From Providencia alcalifaciens (lineage in GTDB: Bacteria > Pseudomonadota > Gammaproteobacteria > Enterobacterales > Enterobacteriaceae): a stretch of 64,000 nucleotides of DNA. The notes under the pieces are model-generated. The model saw only the letters and a list, made by a program, of their open reading frames with translations, did not search any database and was not told the origin of the DNA. Location: assembly GCF_915403165.1 (NCBI RefSeq), contig NZ_OU659204.1:1922001-1986000 (forward strand), read 5' to 3'. Below, piece after piece: positions 26,038 through 35,700 of this stretch. Position 1 is the first letter of the stretch; each line of letters opens with the position of its first letter. The position numbers and the translations under genes were made by a program.

Positions 26038-26922
26038 ATGCGGCGGTTCATTCAATTAGATCTTCCTCCAGAACCTGTGATTAATGAAAAGTGTGTCCAT
26101 AAGCGCTTAAAAAATAGTGTTTGTGACAACTGTGCGAGCAGTTGTCCAGTGGGCGCGATTTCTTTTGGTTTTATGGACGCGAAAATTGATAATGAGCTGT
26201 GTTACCAATGCGGTAACTGCCTGTTTACTTGTCCAGTCGATGCCATTGAAAATATACAACCTCATGAACGAACCTACCAAAATGGTTTTTTGGTTATCAG
26301 CCATGATGAACCACTCGCCAGCCCTGAAGAATTGATTGTTTGGCATCGCCAATATGCCATTCGAGGTATGCAAATTCCTGAACCGCTGGTGGACAAATGG
26401 TTACCCACTTTAGCCGCATTAAATCTAAAATTGGAAGCATTACAAGAGCCTATTTGGAGTTTGACCATCACCAAACCTGCGGAAGTGGACAGTGGGCGTC
26501 GTAGAATGCTTTTTCGTCAAAAATTAGACAGCCAGCCATTAGATAGTGGCAAGGTCAAAACGGGATTGAATGCCAGAAAACAGTTTTATCCCGAGGATAG
26601 CTGGTTCCATATTGCATTAGATACGGCGAGCTGTATTTTATGTGGCGCGTGCGCGAAAGTGTGCGATGAACAGGCGATTGAGCTCGAAGATCATCAATTT
26701 AGTTTAGATGATAAGCGTTGTACAGGCTGTATGAGTTGCCAAGTGGTCTGTTTCCCAAAATCAATTCAAGTTCATCCTCATGTGGCAAAAAATAGCGAAT
26801 CACAGCATTTTCATTACTTCGATGGGACGTGCCAAAAGTGCCAATTGCCTTTTTCGGCATGGACTGCGAAGGAATCTCTGTGCCCAATTTGCGCACAACA
26901 TAAACGGCAAGGCTGGTTATAG
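26038..26922 (+). CDS. Four-cluster 4Fe-4S ferredoxin-type protein with a C-terminal zinc ribbon
   Basis: A 294-aa protein with 20 ordered cysteines. N-terminal pair of cluster motifs: C19, C29-x2-C32-x3-C36 and C55-x2-C58-x2-C61-x3-C65-P. Second pair: C199/C202/C205/C209 and C228/C231/C234/C238. A C-terminal C265-x2-C268...C282-x2-C285 looks like a rubredoxin-like or zinc-ribbon knuckle. It has no signal peptide, so it is cytoplasmic. The layout suits an electron-transfer or maturation protein handling four [4Fe-4S] clusters. No oxidoreductase subunit lies nearby, so the partner is unknown. It stands alone with a terminator downstream. Confidence 0.75.
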   Translation: MRRFIQLDLPPEPVINEKCVHKRLKNSVCDNCASSCPVGAISFGFMDAKIDNELCYQCGNCLFTCPVDAIENIQPHERTYQNGFLVISHDEPLASPEELIVWHRQYAIRGMQIPEPLVDKWLPTLAALNLKLEALQEPIWSLTITKPAEVDSGRRRMLFRQKLDSQPLDSGKVKTGLNARKQFYPEDSWFHIALDTASCILCGACAKVCDEQAIELEDHQFSLDDKRCTGCMSCQVVCFPKSIQVHPHVAKNSESQHFHYFDGTCQKCQLPFSAWTAKESLCPICAQHKRQGWL

Positions 26923-26941
26923 ATACACGATTTAATGTATA

Positions 26942-26971
26942 AAATAAGCGCCTTTATTCAGGCGCTTATTT
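26942..26971. terminator. Bidirectional terminator
   Basis: Perfect 12-bp stem (AAATAAGCGCCT / AGGCGCTTATTT) with a 6-base loop, between the ferredoxin-type gene and the convergent esterase gene. Confidence 0.85.
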
Positions 26972-26986
26972 ACAAACTTAACGTTA

Positions 26987-27880
26987 TTAATTCACTTCAT
27001 TCTCTCGCATATTCTCAATAATCATTTCAGCAATTTGAGGGTTTAATGCAGCTGGCGTATCGTGCCCCATACCTTCAATCACTTCTAATTTTGCCGTTTC
27101 AATATTATCAAAAATATCCTGACCTGAAGTTACAGGGAATAATGGGTCAATAGAACCGTGGATCACCAGCGTTGGGGCGGTGATGGCGCTGAGGAGAGGC
27201 CTCAAATCGCCCGTTACCGCAACGGCGGCTAACTGACGTTTAGTGCCTTCAGGAGAGTAATTACGTTGGAATGCTTGTGCAATATAGTCACGGCAATTTT
27301 CTTCATCGAACGGTACGCATGTTGAGCCAATGCGGCGGTAAAATGCGAGTTGCCCAGCAACGTAGCCTTCAAAATCCTGTTTAGGATCCACGCCAGAAGA
27401 CATTAGCATTTTCATGACGTCCGGCTCGCTTTGCGGCAATTGTGGGTTGCCAGTTGATGACATAATTGGGCAGAGTGAAAGAATACGGTTCGGAACTTTT
27501 GATGCAACCACTTGCGCTATCATTCCTCCCATCGAACGCCCTACAATATGAGCTTTTTCAATGGATAAGCTATCTAGCAAGGCGATAATATCATTTGCCA
27601 TTTCAAATAGAGTGTAGGGAACATCGACATGTTCGCCGTTTTGTAAGCGCTCAGCTAATTCTTGGATGTTCAGTGGCGGGTAATTATCTAAATGTGGCGA
27701 TAAGCCAGCATCACGGTTATCGGGACGGATAATATAAAAGCCTGCATTGGCAATTTGTTGGCAAAACTCTGATGTCCAACTGATGTTATGTCCACCTAAC
27801 CCTGCAATAAGTACGACAGCAGGGTGTTCAGGCTGACCAAAGGTATCGTAATACAGTGTTAATGGTGCTGTTTTTGTCAT
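26987..27880 (-). CDS. Alpha/beta hydrolase (esterase-like)
   Basis: A 297-aa alpha/beta hydrolase. VVLIAGLGGHNISW is the first core strand with the oxyanion-hole turn, IVGRSMGGMIAQ gives the nucleophilic serine in G-R-S-M-G, TLVIHGSIDPLFPV supplies the acidic residue, and EGMGHDTPAAL the histidine. It resembles methylesterases of the RdmC/aclacinomycin type and related haloperoxidase-like hydrolases. Cytoplasmic (no signal peptide). AGGG stands 7 bases before the ATG. Substrate unknown. Probably monocistronic. Confidence 0.8.
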   Translation of the reverse strand: MTKTAPLTLYYDTFGQPEHPAVVLIAGLGGHNISWTSEFCQQIANAGFYIIRPDNRDAGLSPHLDNYPPLNIQELAERLQNGEHVDVPYTLFEMANDIIALLDSLSIEKAHIVGRSMGGMIAQVVASKVPNRILSLCPIMSSTGNPQLPQSEPDVMKMLMSSGVDPKQDFEGYVAGQLAFYRRIGSTCVPFDEENCRDYIAQAFQRNYSPEGTKRQLAAVAVTGDLRPLLSAITAPTLVIHGSIDPLFPVTSGQDIFDNIETAKLEVIEGMGHDTPAALNPQIAEMIIENMRENEVN

Positions 27881-28016
27881 TTTATTTCCCTATTTTTGGT
27901 GATAGCTATTTATGCAATAACTCGGCAAGAAAGGCTAGCGCTAAAAAAAGCAATCGTTACTAATTTAAACGCCATTTACTTTAGTTATTAATAAGAAATC
28001 GACTTTGTTAGAGAAC

Positions 28017-29204
28017 TTAGCGAGCTTTTTTCTGGTAATCATTGATCCCTAACAGAGCAAGCGCAGTAACAAATGAAAATACCGCGATATGTAAATTGCC
28101 AATTAATCCATACAGTGATACGAAAATACCACCAAGGGCAGAGCCTAAGGCGATTCCGCCATTAAAAAAAGCAATATACAGGGAGCTTGTGGCTTCAATA
28201 TTGTGGGCGCTATAGCGCATTATCCAAGTCATTAATGTGACGGATACGCCACCGTAAGCGACTCCCCAAAGCACCACAGTGGACAATGCCATCGATACGC
28301 TCAGCGGAAAGAATATATATGCGCCTAAACTTAAGATCAGACCACTGGCTATCATCACGACTGCAAAATTTAGGTATTTGTTGGCGGTGAGTCCAAACAG
28401 AAAGTTGCCTACGATACCAGCCAACCCGTAAATTAGTAATAACCCTCCTAAAAGATTGAATGAAATCAAACCATTACTGGATAGCAGCGCACGAATATAG
28501 GTAAACGCCATAAAATGCCCGGATACAATAAGCAGCGTTATCAGCAGCCCATTCATAATGATGGGACGCTTAATTTCGGTGATAAAGGTTTTGAATGTGG
28601 GAGATGTTGTCGCGGGAAGTGAGGGTAATTGCATGAGCAAAGAGAAGAAAAGTAGTAATGAAATAAAGGACATTGCTGCAAATGCTGCACGCCAGCCTAA
28701 CCATTCGCCGATTAAAACGCCGAAAGGCACGCCCAGTACAGATGCTGCTGCCACGCCACCAAAAACTAACGAAGTCGCCAGCGCAACAGATGATGTTGCC
28801 ACTAAGCGAGGAACTAATCCACCTGCTAATGCCCAAATAATGCCAATACAAACACCAACAAATAGGCGACTGGTTAAGAGTAACCAATAATACGGTGTTA
28901 AAGCCGCAACTAAGTTACAAAAGGTCAGTAAAAGTGCCCCAACCAATAATAGTGTTTTTCGGTCAATAGAACGTGTAAATAACACAATCAGTGACGAGCT
29001 AATTGCGGCTGTGATGGCAGGAAGTGTCATTAAGAAACCGGTGGTTGCTAAGGAAATAGAAAAATTCGCCGCAATCGGCGTTAAAAGCCCTACGGGGATC
29101 ATCTCGGTTGTCACCACACTGAAGGTTGCCAGCATGAGCGTCAGGATGGCTCCCCATCGTTGTTGAAAAGTTGCATTAGCTTCAATCGTTATTGTGTTCA
29201 TCAT
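28017..29204 (-). CDS. MFS transporter, NepI/SotB-like (DHA1)
   Basis: A 395-aa major facilitator transporter of the DHA1 group with about 12 helices. VVTTEMIPVGLLTPIAANFS at the N-terminus and the LGWRAAFAAMS segment after helix 5 are typical of the AraJ/SotB/NepI branch, which exports sugars, nucleosides or drugs. I choose the ATG at 29204 because GGA lies 7 bases upstream; a frame start four codons earlier lacks a ribosome site. A LysR gene is divergent and likely regulates it. Confidence 0.8.
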   Translation of the reverse strand: MMNTITIEANATFQQRWGAILTLMLATFSVVTTEMIPVGLLTPIAANFSISLATTGFLMTLPAITAAISSSLIVLFTRSIDRKTLLLVGALLLTFCNLVAALTPYYWLLLTSRLFVGVCIGIIWALAGGLVPRLVATSSVALATSLVFGGVAAASVLGVPFGVLIGEWLGWRAAFAAMSFISLLLFFSLLMQLPSLPATTSPTFKTFITEIKRPIIMNGLLITLLIVSGHFMAFTYIRALLSSNGLISFNLLGGLLLIYGLAGIVGNFLFGLTANKYLNFAVVMIASGLILSLGAYIFFPLSVSMALSTVVLWGVAYGGVSVTLMTWIMRYSAHNIEATSSLYIAFFNGGIALGSALGGIFVSLYGLIGNLHIAVFSFVTALALLGINDYQKKAR

Positions 29205-29297
29205 ATAAAATTCCAAATAATTTCAAGCGTGAATTGATCTTATCTGGGACATTATTGATAATAAATATCACTATTGTAGCTTCATTGAGGACAAATC

Positions 29298-30224
29298 GTG
29301 TCTAATTCGGCATCATTACTGATGGATAACTTGTTCGACTTGAAAGTCTTCGTGGATGTGGTTGAAACGGGAAGCTTCACGCATTCAGCGGAAAGACTGG
29401 GTATTTCGCGTTCAGCCGTTGGGAAATGTGTCGCGCGATTAGAAAACCGATTACAAATTCGCTTATTGCATCGCACAACGCGAAGTCTTCGCTTAAGTGA
29501 CGAAGGGCAAACGGTGTATGAAGGAGCGCTCAAAATTTTACGCGAAGTCGCCAATATTGAAAACGAATTGAGTCAGGGACAACAGCAACCAAAAGGGTTA
29601 TTGCGTATTACGGTTCCGGTCATATTTGGACGCTTGTACATCATGCCTATTGTCAAAGAATATGCACAGCGCTGGCCTGATGTAGAGGTAGATGTTCATT
29701 TCTCGGATGACTATAGCGATATTGTAGGGGAAGGGTTTGATCTTGCCATTCGTATTGGTGGAAATGATGATAACCGGCTGATCCGCAAAGTCTTAGCACC
29801 ACATCGACTTGTCACTTGTGCATCTCCCGCCTATTTACAACAATATGGCACCCCGCAGAGTATTCCAGCGTTAGCGATGCACCAAAAACTGGTGTTTAAA
29901 CATCGAGGAAGTGTGGTTCCATGGCAATTTCATACTCCGCAAGGAAAGCAATTATTGCCTGTATCAGGGCGTCTAACGTTGAATGACACCCAAGCAATTC
30001 TAGATACCAGTATTGAAGGCGAGGGTATTTGCCAGTTAGGGGCTTTCTTAATGGGAACAGCTATCCAACAAGGACGACTGATCCCGATATTGAGTGAATT
30101 TTCTCGCCAAGAATCATCGATTTGCGCTTTATATCCCACAAAACGTTATTTACCGCTTAAAGTCAGCTACTTCCTAACGTTGATCGATGAATGCTGGCAA
30201 GGAAAAGCGATTTGGGATTTTTAG
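29298..30224 (+). CDS. LysR-family regulator, CrgA-like branch
   Basis: A 308-aa LysR-type regulator. The DNA-binding part includes LFDLKVFVDVVETGSFTHSA and ISRSAVGKCVARLENRLQIR; the effector domain opens with GLLRITVPVIFGRLYIMPIV and contains DLAIRIG, common in this branch. The start is a GTG with GAGG 7 bases before it. It is divergent to the NepI-like transporter, the natural target. The last 4 bp overlap the convergent YheO-like gene. Confidence 0.85.
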   Translation: MSNSASLLMDNLFDLKVFVDVVETGSFTHSAERLGISRSAVGKCVARLENRLQIRLLHRTTRSLRLSDEGQTVYEGALKILREVANIENELSQGQQQPKGLLRITVPVIFGRLYIMPIVKEYAQRWPDVEVDVHFSDDYSDIVGEGFDLAIRIGGNDDNRLIRKVLAPHRLVTCASPAYLQQYGTPQSIPALAMHQKLVFKHRGSVVPWQFHTPQGKQLLPVSGRLTLNDTQAILDTSIEGEGICQLGAFLMGTAIQQGRLIPILSEFSRQESSICALYPTKRYLPLKVSYFLTLIDECWQGKAIWDF

Positions 30225-30850
30225 CTGTCTTTCTTGGCATATAAATAGACAGAGGCTCGGGAAACCCCAAGGTGCTGCGCAATGGTATCCATGGATTTTT
30301 TAATATCAAGAAGACCTTCTTTGCGTAACATTTCGATTAAGGCAACGCGGTCATCCGCTTTCAAAGTACGGGGAGTGGCGGCAATGGAAGCGGCATATTG
30401 ATCGATGCGAGTACGAATAGCTTCGCTGCCATTGGGTTCTAGATGCTCTTTGATGGGGCTGCATCCTACTTCCGTAAATTGTGACAGCATGCTTTGCATG
30501 CTGCGAAATTGGGTCATATCTAAGTTGAGGCACAATGCGGCAACGTATTGCCCAGTTTCATCTTTGATGCCGATTGATGTGCTCTTGGCTGGGCGTCCAT
30601 CTGGAAATTGATTAGCATAATTGGCGATGATATTGGGGAAATCGGCGGATTCAATACGGGCTAGACCCAACTCGGTTGTCGGTTGGCCTTCTTTGCGCCC
30701 AGAGAGGTTGTTATGAATCGAAATAATCGAATGTTCTGGTTTTTTTAGATCATGGACAACCACTTCACAGAAAGGGGCAAAGGTTTCACTTAGCCCTTGT
30801 GCTATGGCTTCAATTTGTGCCAATAAACTGTTTTCTTGTGGTTTCGCCAT
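30221..30850 (-). CDS. YheO/DauR-type PAS-HTH regulator
   Basis: A 209-aa regulator with the N-terminal YheO-like PAS domain (from about residue 10; FAPFCEVVVHDLKKPEHSII) and a C-terminal helix-turn-helix (KKSMDTIAQHLGVSRASVYL). This pairing defines the YheO/DauR family; DauR represses a D-arginine catabolic operon. Here the gene follows a RidA gene and a dehydratase gene on the same strand, so it probably regulates that operon. Its ribosome site (AAGGGG) lies inside a predicted long hairpin (30858-30925), which could limit translation. Confidence 0.85.
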   Translation of the reverse strand: MAKPQENSLLAQIEAIAQGLSETFAPFCEVVVHDLKKPEHSIISIHNNLSGRKEGQPTTELGLARIESADFPNIIANYANQFPDGRPAKSTSIGIKDETGQYVAALCLNLDMTQFRSMQSMLSQFTEVGCSPIKEHLEPNGSEAIRTRIDQYAASIAATPRTLKADDRVALIEMLRKEGLLDIKKSMDTIAQHLGVSRASVYLYAKKDS

Positions 30851-30857
30851 AACTCTA

Positions 30858-30925
30858 CCCCTTCATCTATTTTGGATATCTCTTTAAATATTAAACTATT
30901 TTTTTAAATTCTAATAGAGAAGGGG
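30858..30925 (-). promoter_or_regulatory. Hairpin that would sequester the ribosome site of the YheO-like gene
   Basis: On the minus-strand transcript, CCCCTTCTCTATT (from 30925) can pair with AATAGATGAAGGGG (to 30858): 13 pairs with one bulged base, about 41 bases of loop. The second arm contains the AAGGGG ribosome site, 7 bases before the ATG. No U-tract follows, so this is more like translational control than termination. Confidence 0.45.
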
Positions 30926-30935
30926 CATAAATTGC

Positions 30936-31904
30936 TTAAGCTAACATTAATTCTGCGAAGCGTTTAATGTCCACATTTCCGCCGCTGATAATAATCCCAA
31001 TGCGTTTGCCGCGCAGCTGTTCTTTCATTTTTAAGGCGGCGGCGAAAGAGAGGCAACCTGTCGGCTCCACAATCATTTTCATACGTTCAGCGTAGAACTT
31101 CATGCGATCGACTAATTGTGCATCTGTCACGGTTAAAATGTCATCCACATTTTGTGTGATCAGCTCAAATGTGTAGTTCCCCACATGTTGAGTTTGTGCG
31201 CCATCCGCGATAGTTTTTGGTGTATCAATGTGCACAATTTTTCCACTACGGAAAGATTGCTGCGCATCATTGCCAGCTTCAGGTTCAACGCCATACACTT
31301 TGCAATTTGGCGATAATGCCCGTGCTGCGAGTGCGCATCCAGAGAGCAATCCACCACCGCCTAAGCAAACAAAGAGGGCATCGAGCTCACCAACTTCTTC
31401 AAACAGCTCTTTGGCCGCAGTACCTTGACCCGCAATAATATCCACATGGTCGTAAGGTGGGATGATGGTTAATCCCTCTTTTTCAGCAAGGTTGCGACAA
31501 AGTTGCTCTCTGTCTTGGGTATAGCGGTCAAATCTAATCACTTTAGCGCCATAGCCTTGAGTGGCGGCAACTTTGACTTCTGGGGAATCAATTGGCATCA
31601 AAATGGTGGCTGGAATATTCAAAATTTGAGCCGCCAGCGCGATACCTTGAGCATGGTTTCCTGAAGAAAATGCGATAACCCCCGCTTGCTTTTGCTCAGG
31701 CGTGAGTTGTGAAAGGGCGTTTAAAGCTCCGCGAAATTTAAATGCCCCCATACGTTGGAAATTTTCACATTTAAAGAATAACTCAGCGCCAAACTCATTA
31801 TTGACCGTCGTGGACGTCATCACTGGGGTTTTGTGAGCAATACCTGCAATGCGTTGTGCTGCGGCTTCGATATCTTGATAAGTCGGTAACGTTAATTCAG
31901 ACAT
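30936..31904 (-). CDS. Threonine/serine dehydratase-family PLP enzyme (threo-3-hydroxyaspartate ammonia-lyase type)
   Basis: A fold-type II PLP enzyme of about 322 aa. The PLP lysine is in MGAFKFRGALNAL, the asparagine loop in SSGNHAQG, and the phosphate-binding glycines in GGGGLLSG. It has no C-terminal ACT domain, unlike biosynthetic IlvA. The family includes catabolic threonine dehydratase, serine racemase and threo-3-hydroxyaspartate ammonia-lyase, and the sequence resembles the last two most. Start at the ATG ending 31904, with GGGG 6 bases upstream. Operon order is RidA, this enzyme, then the YheO-like regulator. RidA clears the reactive enamine such enzymes release. Confidence 0.8.
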   Translation of the reverse strand: MSELTLPTYQDIEAAAQRIAGIAHKTPVMTSTTVNNEFGAELFFKCENFQRMGAFKFRGALNALSQLTPEQKQAGVIAFSSGNHAQGIALAAQILNIPATILMPIDSPEVKVAATQGYGAKVIRFDRYTQDREQLCRNLAEKEGLTIIPPYDHVDIIAGQGTAAKELFEEVGELDALFVCLGGGGLLSGCALAARALSPNCKVYGVEPEAGNDAQQSFRSGKIVHIDTPKTIADGAQTQHVGNYTFELITQNVDDILTVTDAQLVDRMKFYAERMKMIVEPTGCLSFAAALKMKEQLRGKRIGIIISGGNVDIKRFAELMLA

Positions 31905-31948
31905 GATATACCCCATTATTAAATGACTTATTGGTAATAACTTGATTT

Positions 31949-32380
31949 TTATAACAACGAGTTTGCCACTACAGCAGTCGCTTCAATTTCGATCCCCGCA
32001 CCAAAATGCAGTTCACTAACACCTGCAACAGCGCGTGCAGGACGAAACTCGCCAATCCAATTAGCATAAATTTGATTGAAAACCGGCCAATTGTCCATGT
32101 CAGCGATATACACCCGAACCTGAACCAACTGCTGCCGACCGACACCACTGGCAGATAAGCAAGCCTCTATATTTGCTAATACCCGTTCTGCTTGCTCGGC
32201 AAAGGGAGCGTCCGCATGGACATTTCCTTGGCTATCCGTGGGTAATTGCCCTGATACAAACACGAATCCATTCGCCGTGACTGTGTGTGAATAGTGCCCT
32301 CTTGGTGGAACCAATTGGGGAGCATTGGTGTAAATAATATTGCTGTAAACGATATTGGTAGAAACGGTATTTTGGTTCAT
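31949..32380 (-). CDS. RidA-family enamine/imine deaminase
   Basis: A 143-aa member of the RidA (YjgF/YER057c/UK114) family. VSGQLPTDSQGNV, QVRVYIADMDNWPVFNQIY and the catalytic-arginine region FRPARAVAGVSEL are diagnostic. RidA hydrolyses 2-aminoacrylate-type intermediates made by PLP dehydratases, fitting the downstream dehydratase 44 bp away. The N-terminus is about 14 residues longer than usual and shows an imperfect repeat (TNIVYSNIIYTN), encoded by 15-base units. AGGA 6 bases upstream supports this start. Confidence 0.85.
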   Translation of the reverse strand: MNQNTVSTNIVYSNIIYTNAPQLVPPRGHYSHTVTANGFVFVSGQLPTDSQGNVHADAPFAEQAERVLANIEACLSASGVGRQQLVQVRVYIADMDNWPVFNQIYANWIGEFRPARAVAGVSELHFGAGIEIEATAVVANSLL

Positions 32381-32768
32381 TGACTTTCCTCATTCGGAAA
32401 TTTAATTTATACAATTAGTCTAATATTGGATTATATGTTTAGTCAATGGCTTTTTTGCTGTTTAAATGAACTAAAAATTTTCGTCAAATTGCCGATGATA
32501 TCTGAGCAGATCAGTCTAAAAATGGGAAAATTTGTTATAGACGGCATTTTGCTCACGACTTCATACATTGCTGGCCAATCTTCCATAATAGGCAGGATTT
32601 GACGCAAGAATTGGGAAAATAGCGGGGGAATATTTAAATTATTGGTATTTAATTCCAGATGAATAATTAAGCAGTAAAGTTAAATAATCAGGAATAAGAA
32701 TAATCAAATTGAGATGAATAACTAAAAATGATAAGAAGTTGTTATATAACTACATTTAGGAAATTAAC
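32381..32768. other. 388-bp divergent intergenic region
   Basis: This gap lies between the RidA operon (minus) and the yehI-type operon (plus) and must carry both promoters. A near-palindrome TCTAATATTGGA at 32419-32430 lies 39 bases upstream of the RidA start and could be a YheO-type operator, but I cannot support it further. A 78-codon minus-strand open stretch (32443-32679) has no suitable start or ribosome site. Confidence 0.4.
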
Positions 32769-32776
32769 ATGGCTAA
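32754..32776 (+). repeat. Translation-initiation repeat, copy 1 (yehI start)
   Basis: A 23-base segment spanning ribosome site and first codons of the yehI-type gene: ATTTAGG-AAATT-A-ACATGGCTAA. It matches the segment at the yehL-type start (36526-36548) at 22 of 23 positions. Confidence 0.7.
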
Positions 32777-35700
32777 AATTACCTTTGACCTTCTGGCTAT
32801 TTATGGCGAAAAAGGGGAAACCGCAGGATTACAATATTTACAAGAATCTCTACTTCCTTTCGCCACATTTGAAGAAAGCTTACCCAAATCGCTCTTTGAA
32901 TATGTGATGGAGGGTAAATCCCCTGAAATCCTTATGAAACTGGGGCAGTTGGACAAAGAAAAAGCCACAATCTTATTAGACAAACCGGGAACGGTGGATT
33001 GGTGGTGGGGAAGCCACAGTTTTGATGCCGGCTCATATAGCAAAGTGATCCGCCAAGGTAAAAATGCTCGCCATAAACTGTATTCCAAAGTGGGTGATGA
33101 TATTACGCCCGCGCAGATCGCGCGTTTTGCCAAAGTGGTCGCTGCTGCCTGCCAAGAGGTGAATATCAAAATTCTGACGCCAGAATTGCCTTCTTGGATG
33201 CTGTATTTACTGTGTGATGTGTTTGTAACCACCTTTGAAAATTCACGTAATGCTAAATATGAACACCGCAAACATTGGAGCTTCGAGCTACTAAGTCAGT
33301 TAGTGGAAAATGAAGCCGAACAACCGGGTAACACTTTGTTATACGGTATTTTTGATAGACAAAACCTGTCTGATTATCACTACGAAAATATGGTGTTATT
33401 GTTCGCTATTCCGGGTTTGAAAGAATACTTAATTACTGAGCAAGATTTTATTCGCCAAAGCCTGCTGAGCAATTTATCCGCCAGTGGTCAGACTCAATTG
33501 ATTGACACATTGAAAAAAGACGAAACACTGTATAGCGTGTTTGCCGATGTTCTCGTGTTACTGGCAACCAGTTCACTGAAAACTGTGCGCTCAGCGGCTG
33601 AACCGGTGATGTCTATCCTGCCGGAAGAGGCGGTTAAAACCCATTTAACCAAAGTGTTGCTTGAAGGAACGCCAAAACAGCGTACGCAAGCGGCGGATCT
33701 GTTCGCTCGTATTGGTAAAGATAGAGATATTCTTGAAGCGGCATTGAAAGTGGAAACCAACAAAACTGTCCTCAAGAGCATTGAGAGTGCGATTTCTCGT
33801 TTTGATGTGATGGATTGTGCGAGTGAAGTGGAAGCGGTAGAAATTCCAGAGATTATCCCGATGGATGATATGCCATTGCCCGCAAGTGCAGTCGATATTT
33901 TGGTGTCTAACTTTCGTGAGATGCTGCAAAAAGCGAAAGAAAATGCTGAGCGTGAACTGGAAGAAAACAAACAAGAAAAGCATAAATACACATGGTCACA
34001 ACGCTATTACAAAGAGTTCAGTCAGCACAGTGAAGATGAAAGTACAGGTATATTAGCTAAACTCAATACGGGTGTTGGGGTGATCACCGATCATGAATAT
34101 AACATCCTCAAATATAAAGACCGTATTAATAATCTACCTGAATTCACGCTATTCCATGCGTTGCGTTTGTTGAGCCATAACCGTTCTGATGTTGAACATT
34201 TTTCTCACTATCAGCTCACTCGTGAAGTACCTGTTCGTATCCTGTCGCAGCTCGATTTACGTCAATTAGAAAAAGGGCTCGAGCAGTGCCATTTTAAAAA
34301 TGCGAGTCGCTTAATTGCTGACTTATGCCTGCGTTCATACAGTGATGTATTAGGGTTATTTAGAGCGCCGGAACAAATTTGGCCGTTCTTTATGCAGTAC
34401 CCGGATTTCTTAAGTGAAGCTTTTGGTCTTATCCCGCAGCACCAAGGGCATCGTTCTTACCAAGAATATGATGCGTCCAATGCGGTAGCGATTTTAGGTA
34501 AATACCCGACCATTCCTGCACGATTTATTCCTCGTATTATGGAGCTGGCATTGGGTGAAAACAAAACTCACCGCTTACGCGCTCAAAAACTACTGGAAAC
34601 CTTACCGAATATTCATGTGAATGCGGCAGAAGGCCTTGATTCGGGCAAACAAGAGATCCGCGTCACGGCCATCGAATGGTTAGCTCGCTTGAAGCACCCA
34701 GATTCACTAAAACCGCTGTACGCGTTGCTGAAAAAAGAGAAGCGCGAAGTGGTAAGAGCTGCATTATTAACAGCATTAGAGCAATTTGGCGAAGATATTT
34801 CCGGTTACTTAGCACCGAAAGTTCTGCTGGCAGAAGCGCAAAAAGGCCTAAAAGCCAAAGCACCCGCGAGCATGGCATGGTTTGATCTGGATTCTCTTCC
34901 AGCCATGACTTGGCAAGATAATAAAACGGTGGATGCGGACATCATCCGCTGGTGGATCATTCTGGCAGTGAAGTTAAAAATGCCAGCAGGTAATGGATTA
35001 TTACAGCGCTATATCAGCTTATTATCATTAGACAGCCAGCGTAAGTTAGGCAGCTTTATTCTCAACAGTTTTATTAGCCAAGATGTGGCGGGACCGTCAC
35101 TGGAAGCGGCGATGGCGGAAGCACAAAGGGATGCGCCATCACGCTTGAAAAACTACCAAGATTGGCTAAAACGCTGGCCGGAATACTATGCCAAGTATGA
35201 AAACTTCACTCTTGAGCAGACCATCAACGAGATCAAAAACGAAGTATTAGGTCGTTATTTAGGCTCGGCTATCAGTGAAAAAGGGATGCTCGCGCTGATT
35301 TGTGGCGTAGAGGGGCATATTGCCGTCACCATGCTGCGTAACTATATGCGTGATCATTACCAGCGCCGCGCTCAAATTGAAGCGATGATTGATGCGATTG
35401 CTGTCAGCAACGATCCGCTGATCATCCAGCTATTATTATCGTTATCACGCCGTTATCGCACCGCATCGGTTCAAGAAAAAGCCCGCGGATTGGTGGCTGA
35501 TATCGCGCAACGCAACGGTTGGAGCGCGGATGAATTGGCAGACAGAACCATTCCAACTGCGGGTATGGATGAATCAGGCACTTTAGTACTGGAATATGGC
35601 GATCGCACGTTTACGGCCAAGCTCGATGCCCAACAAAAATTGGTGCTGTTTAACCCAGAAGGCAAAGAGATCAAAGCACTACCAGCGGCACGTAAAACTG

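Noticed and set aside
32443..32679. A 78-codon minus-strand open stretch with a protein-like look (MEDWPAMYEVVSKMPS).
   Set aside because: No start codon with a ribosome site and no family resemblance. Open stretches of this length are expected by chance in AT-leaning DNA.
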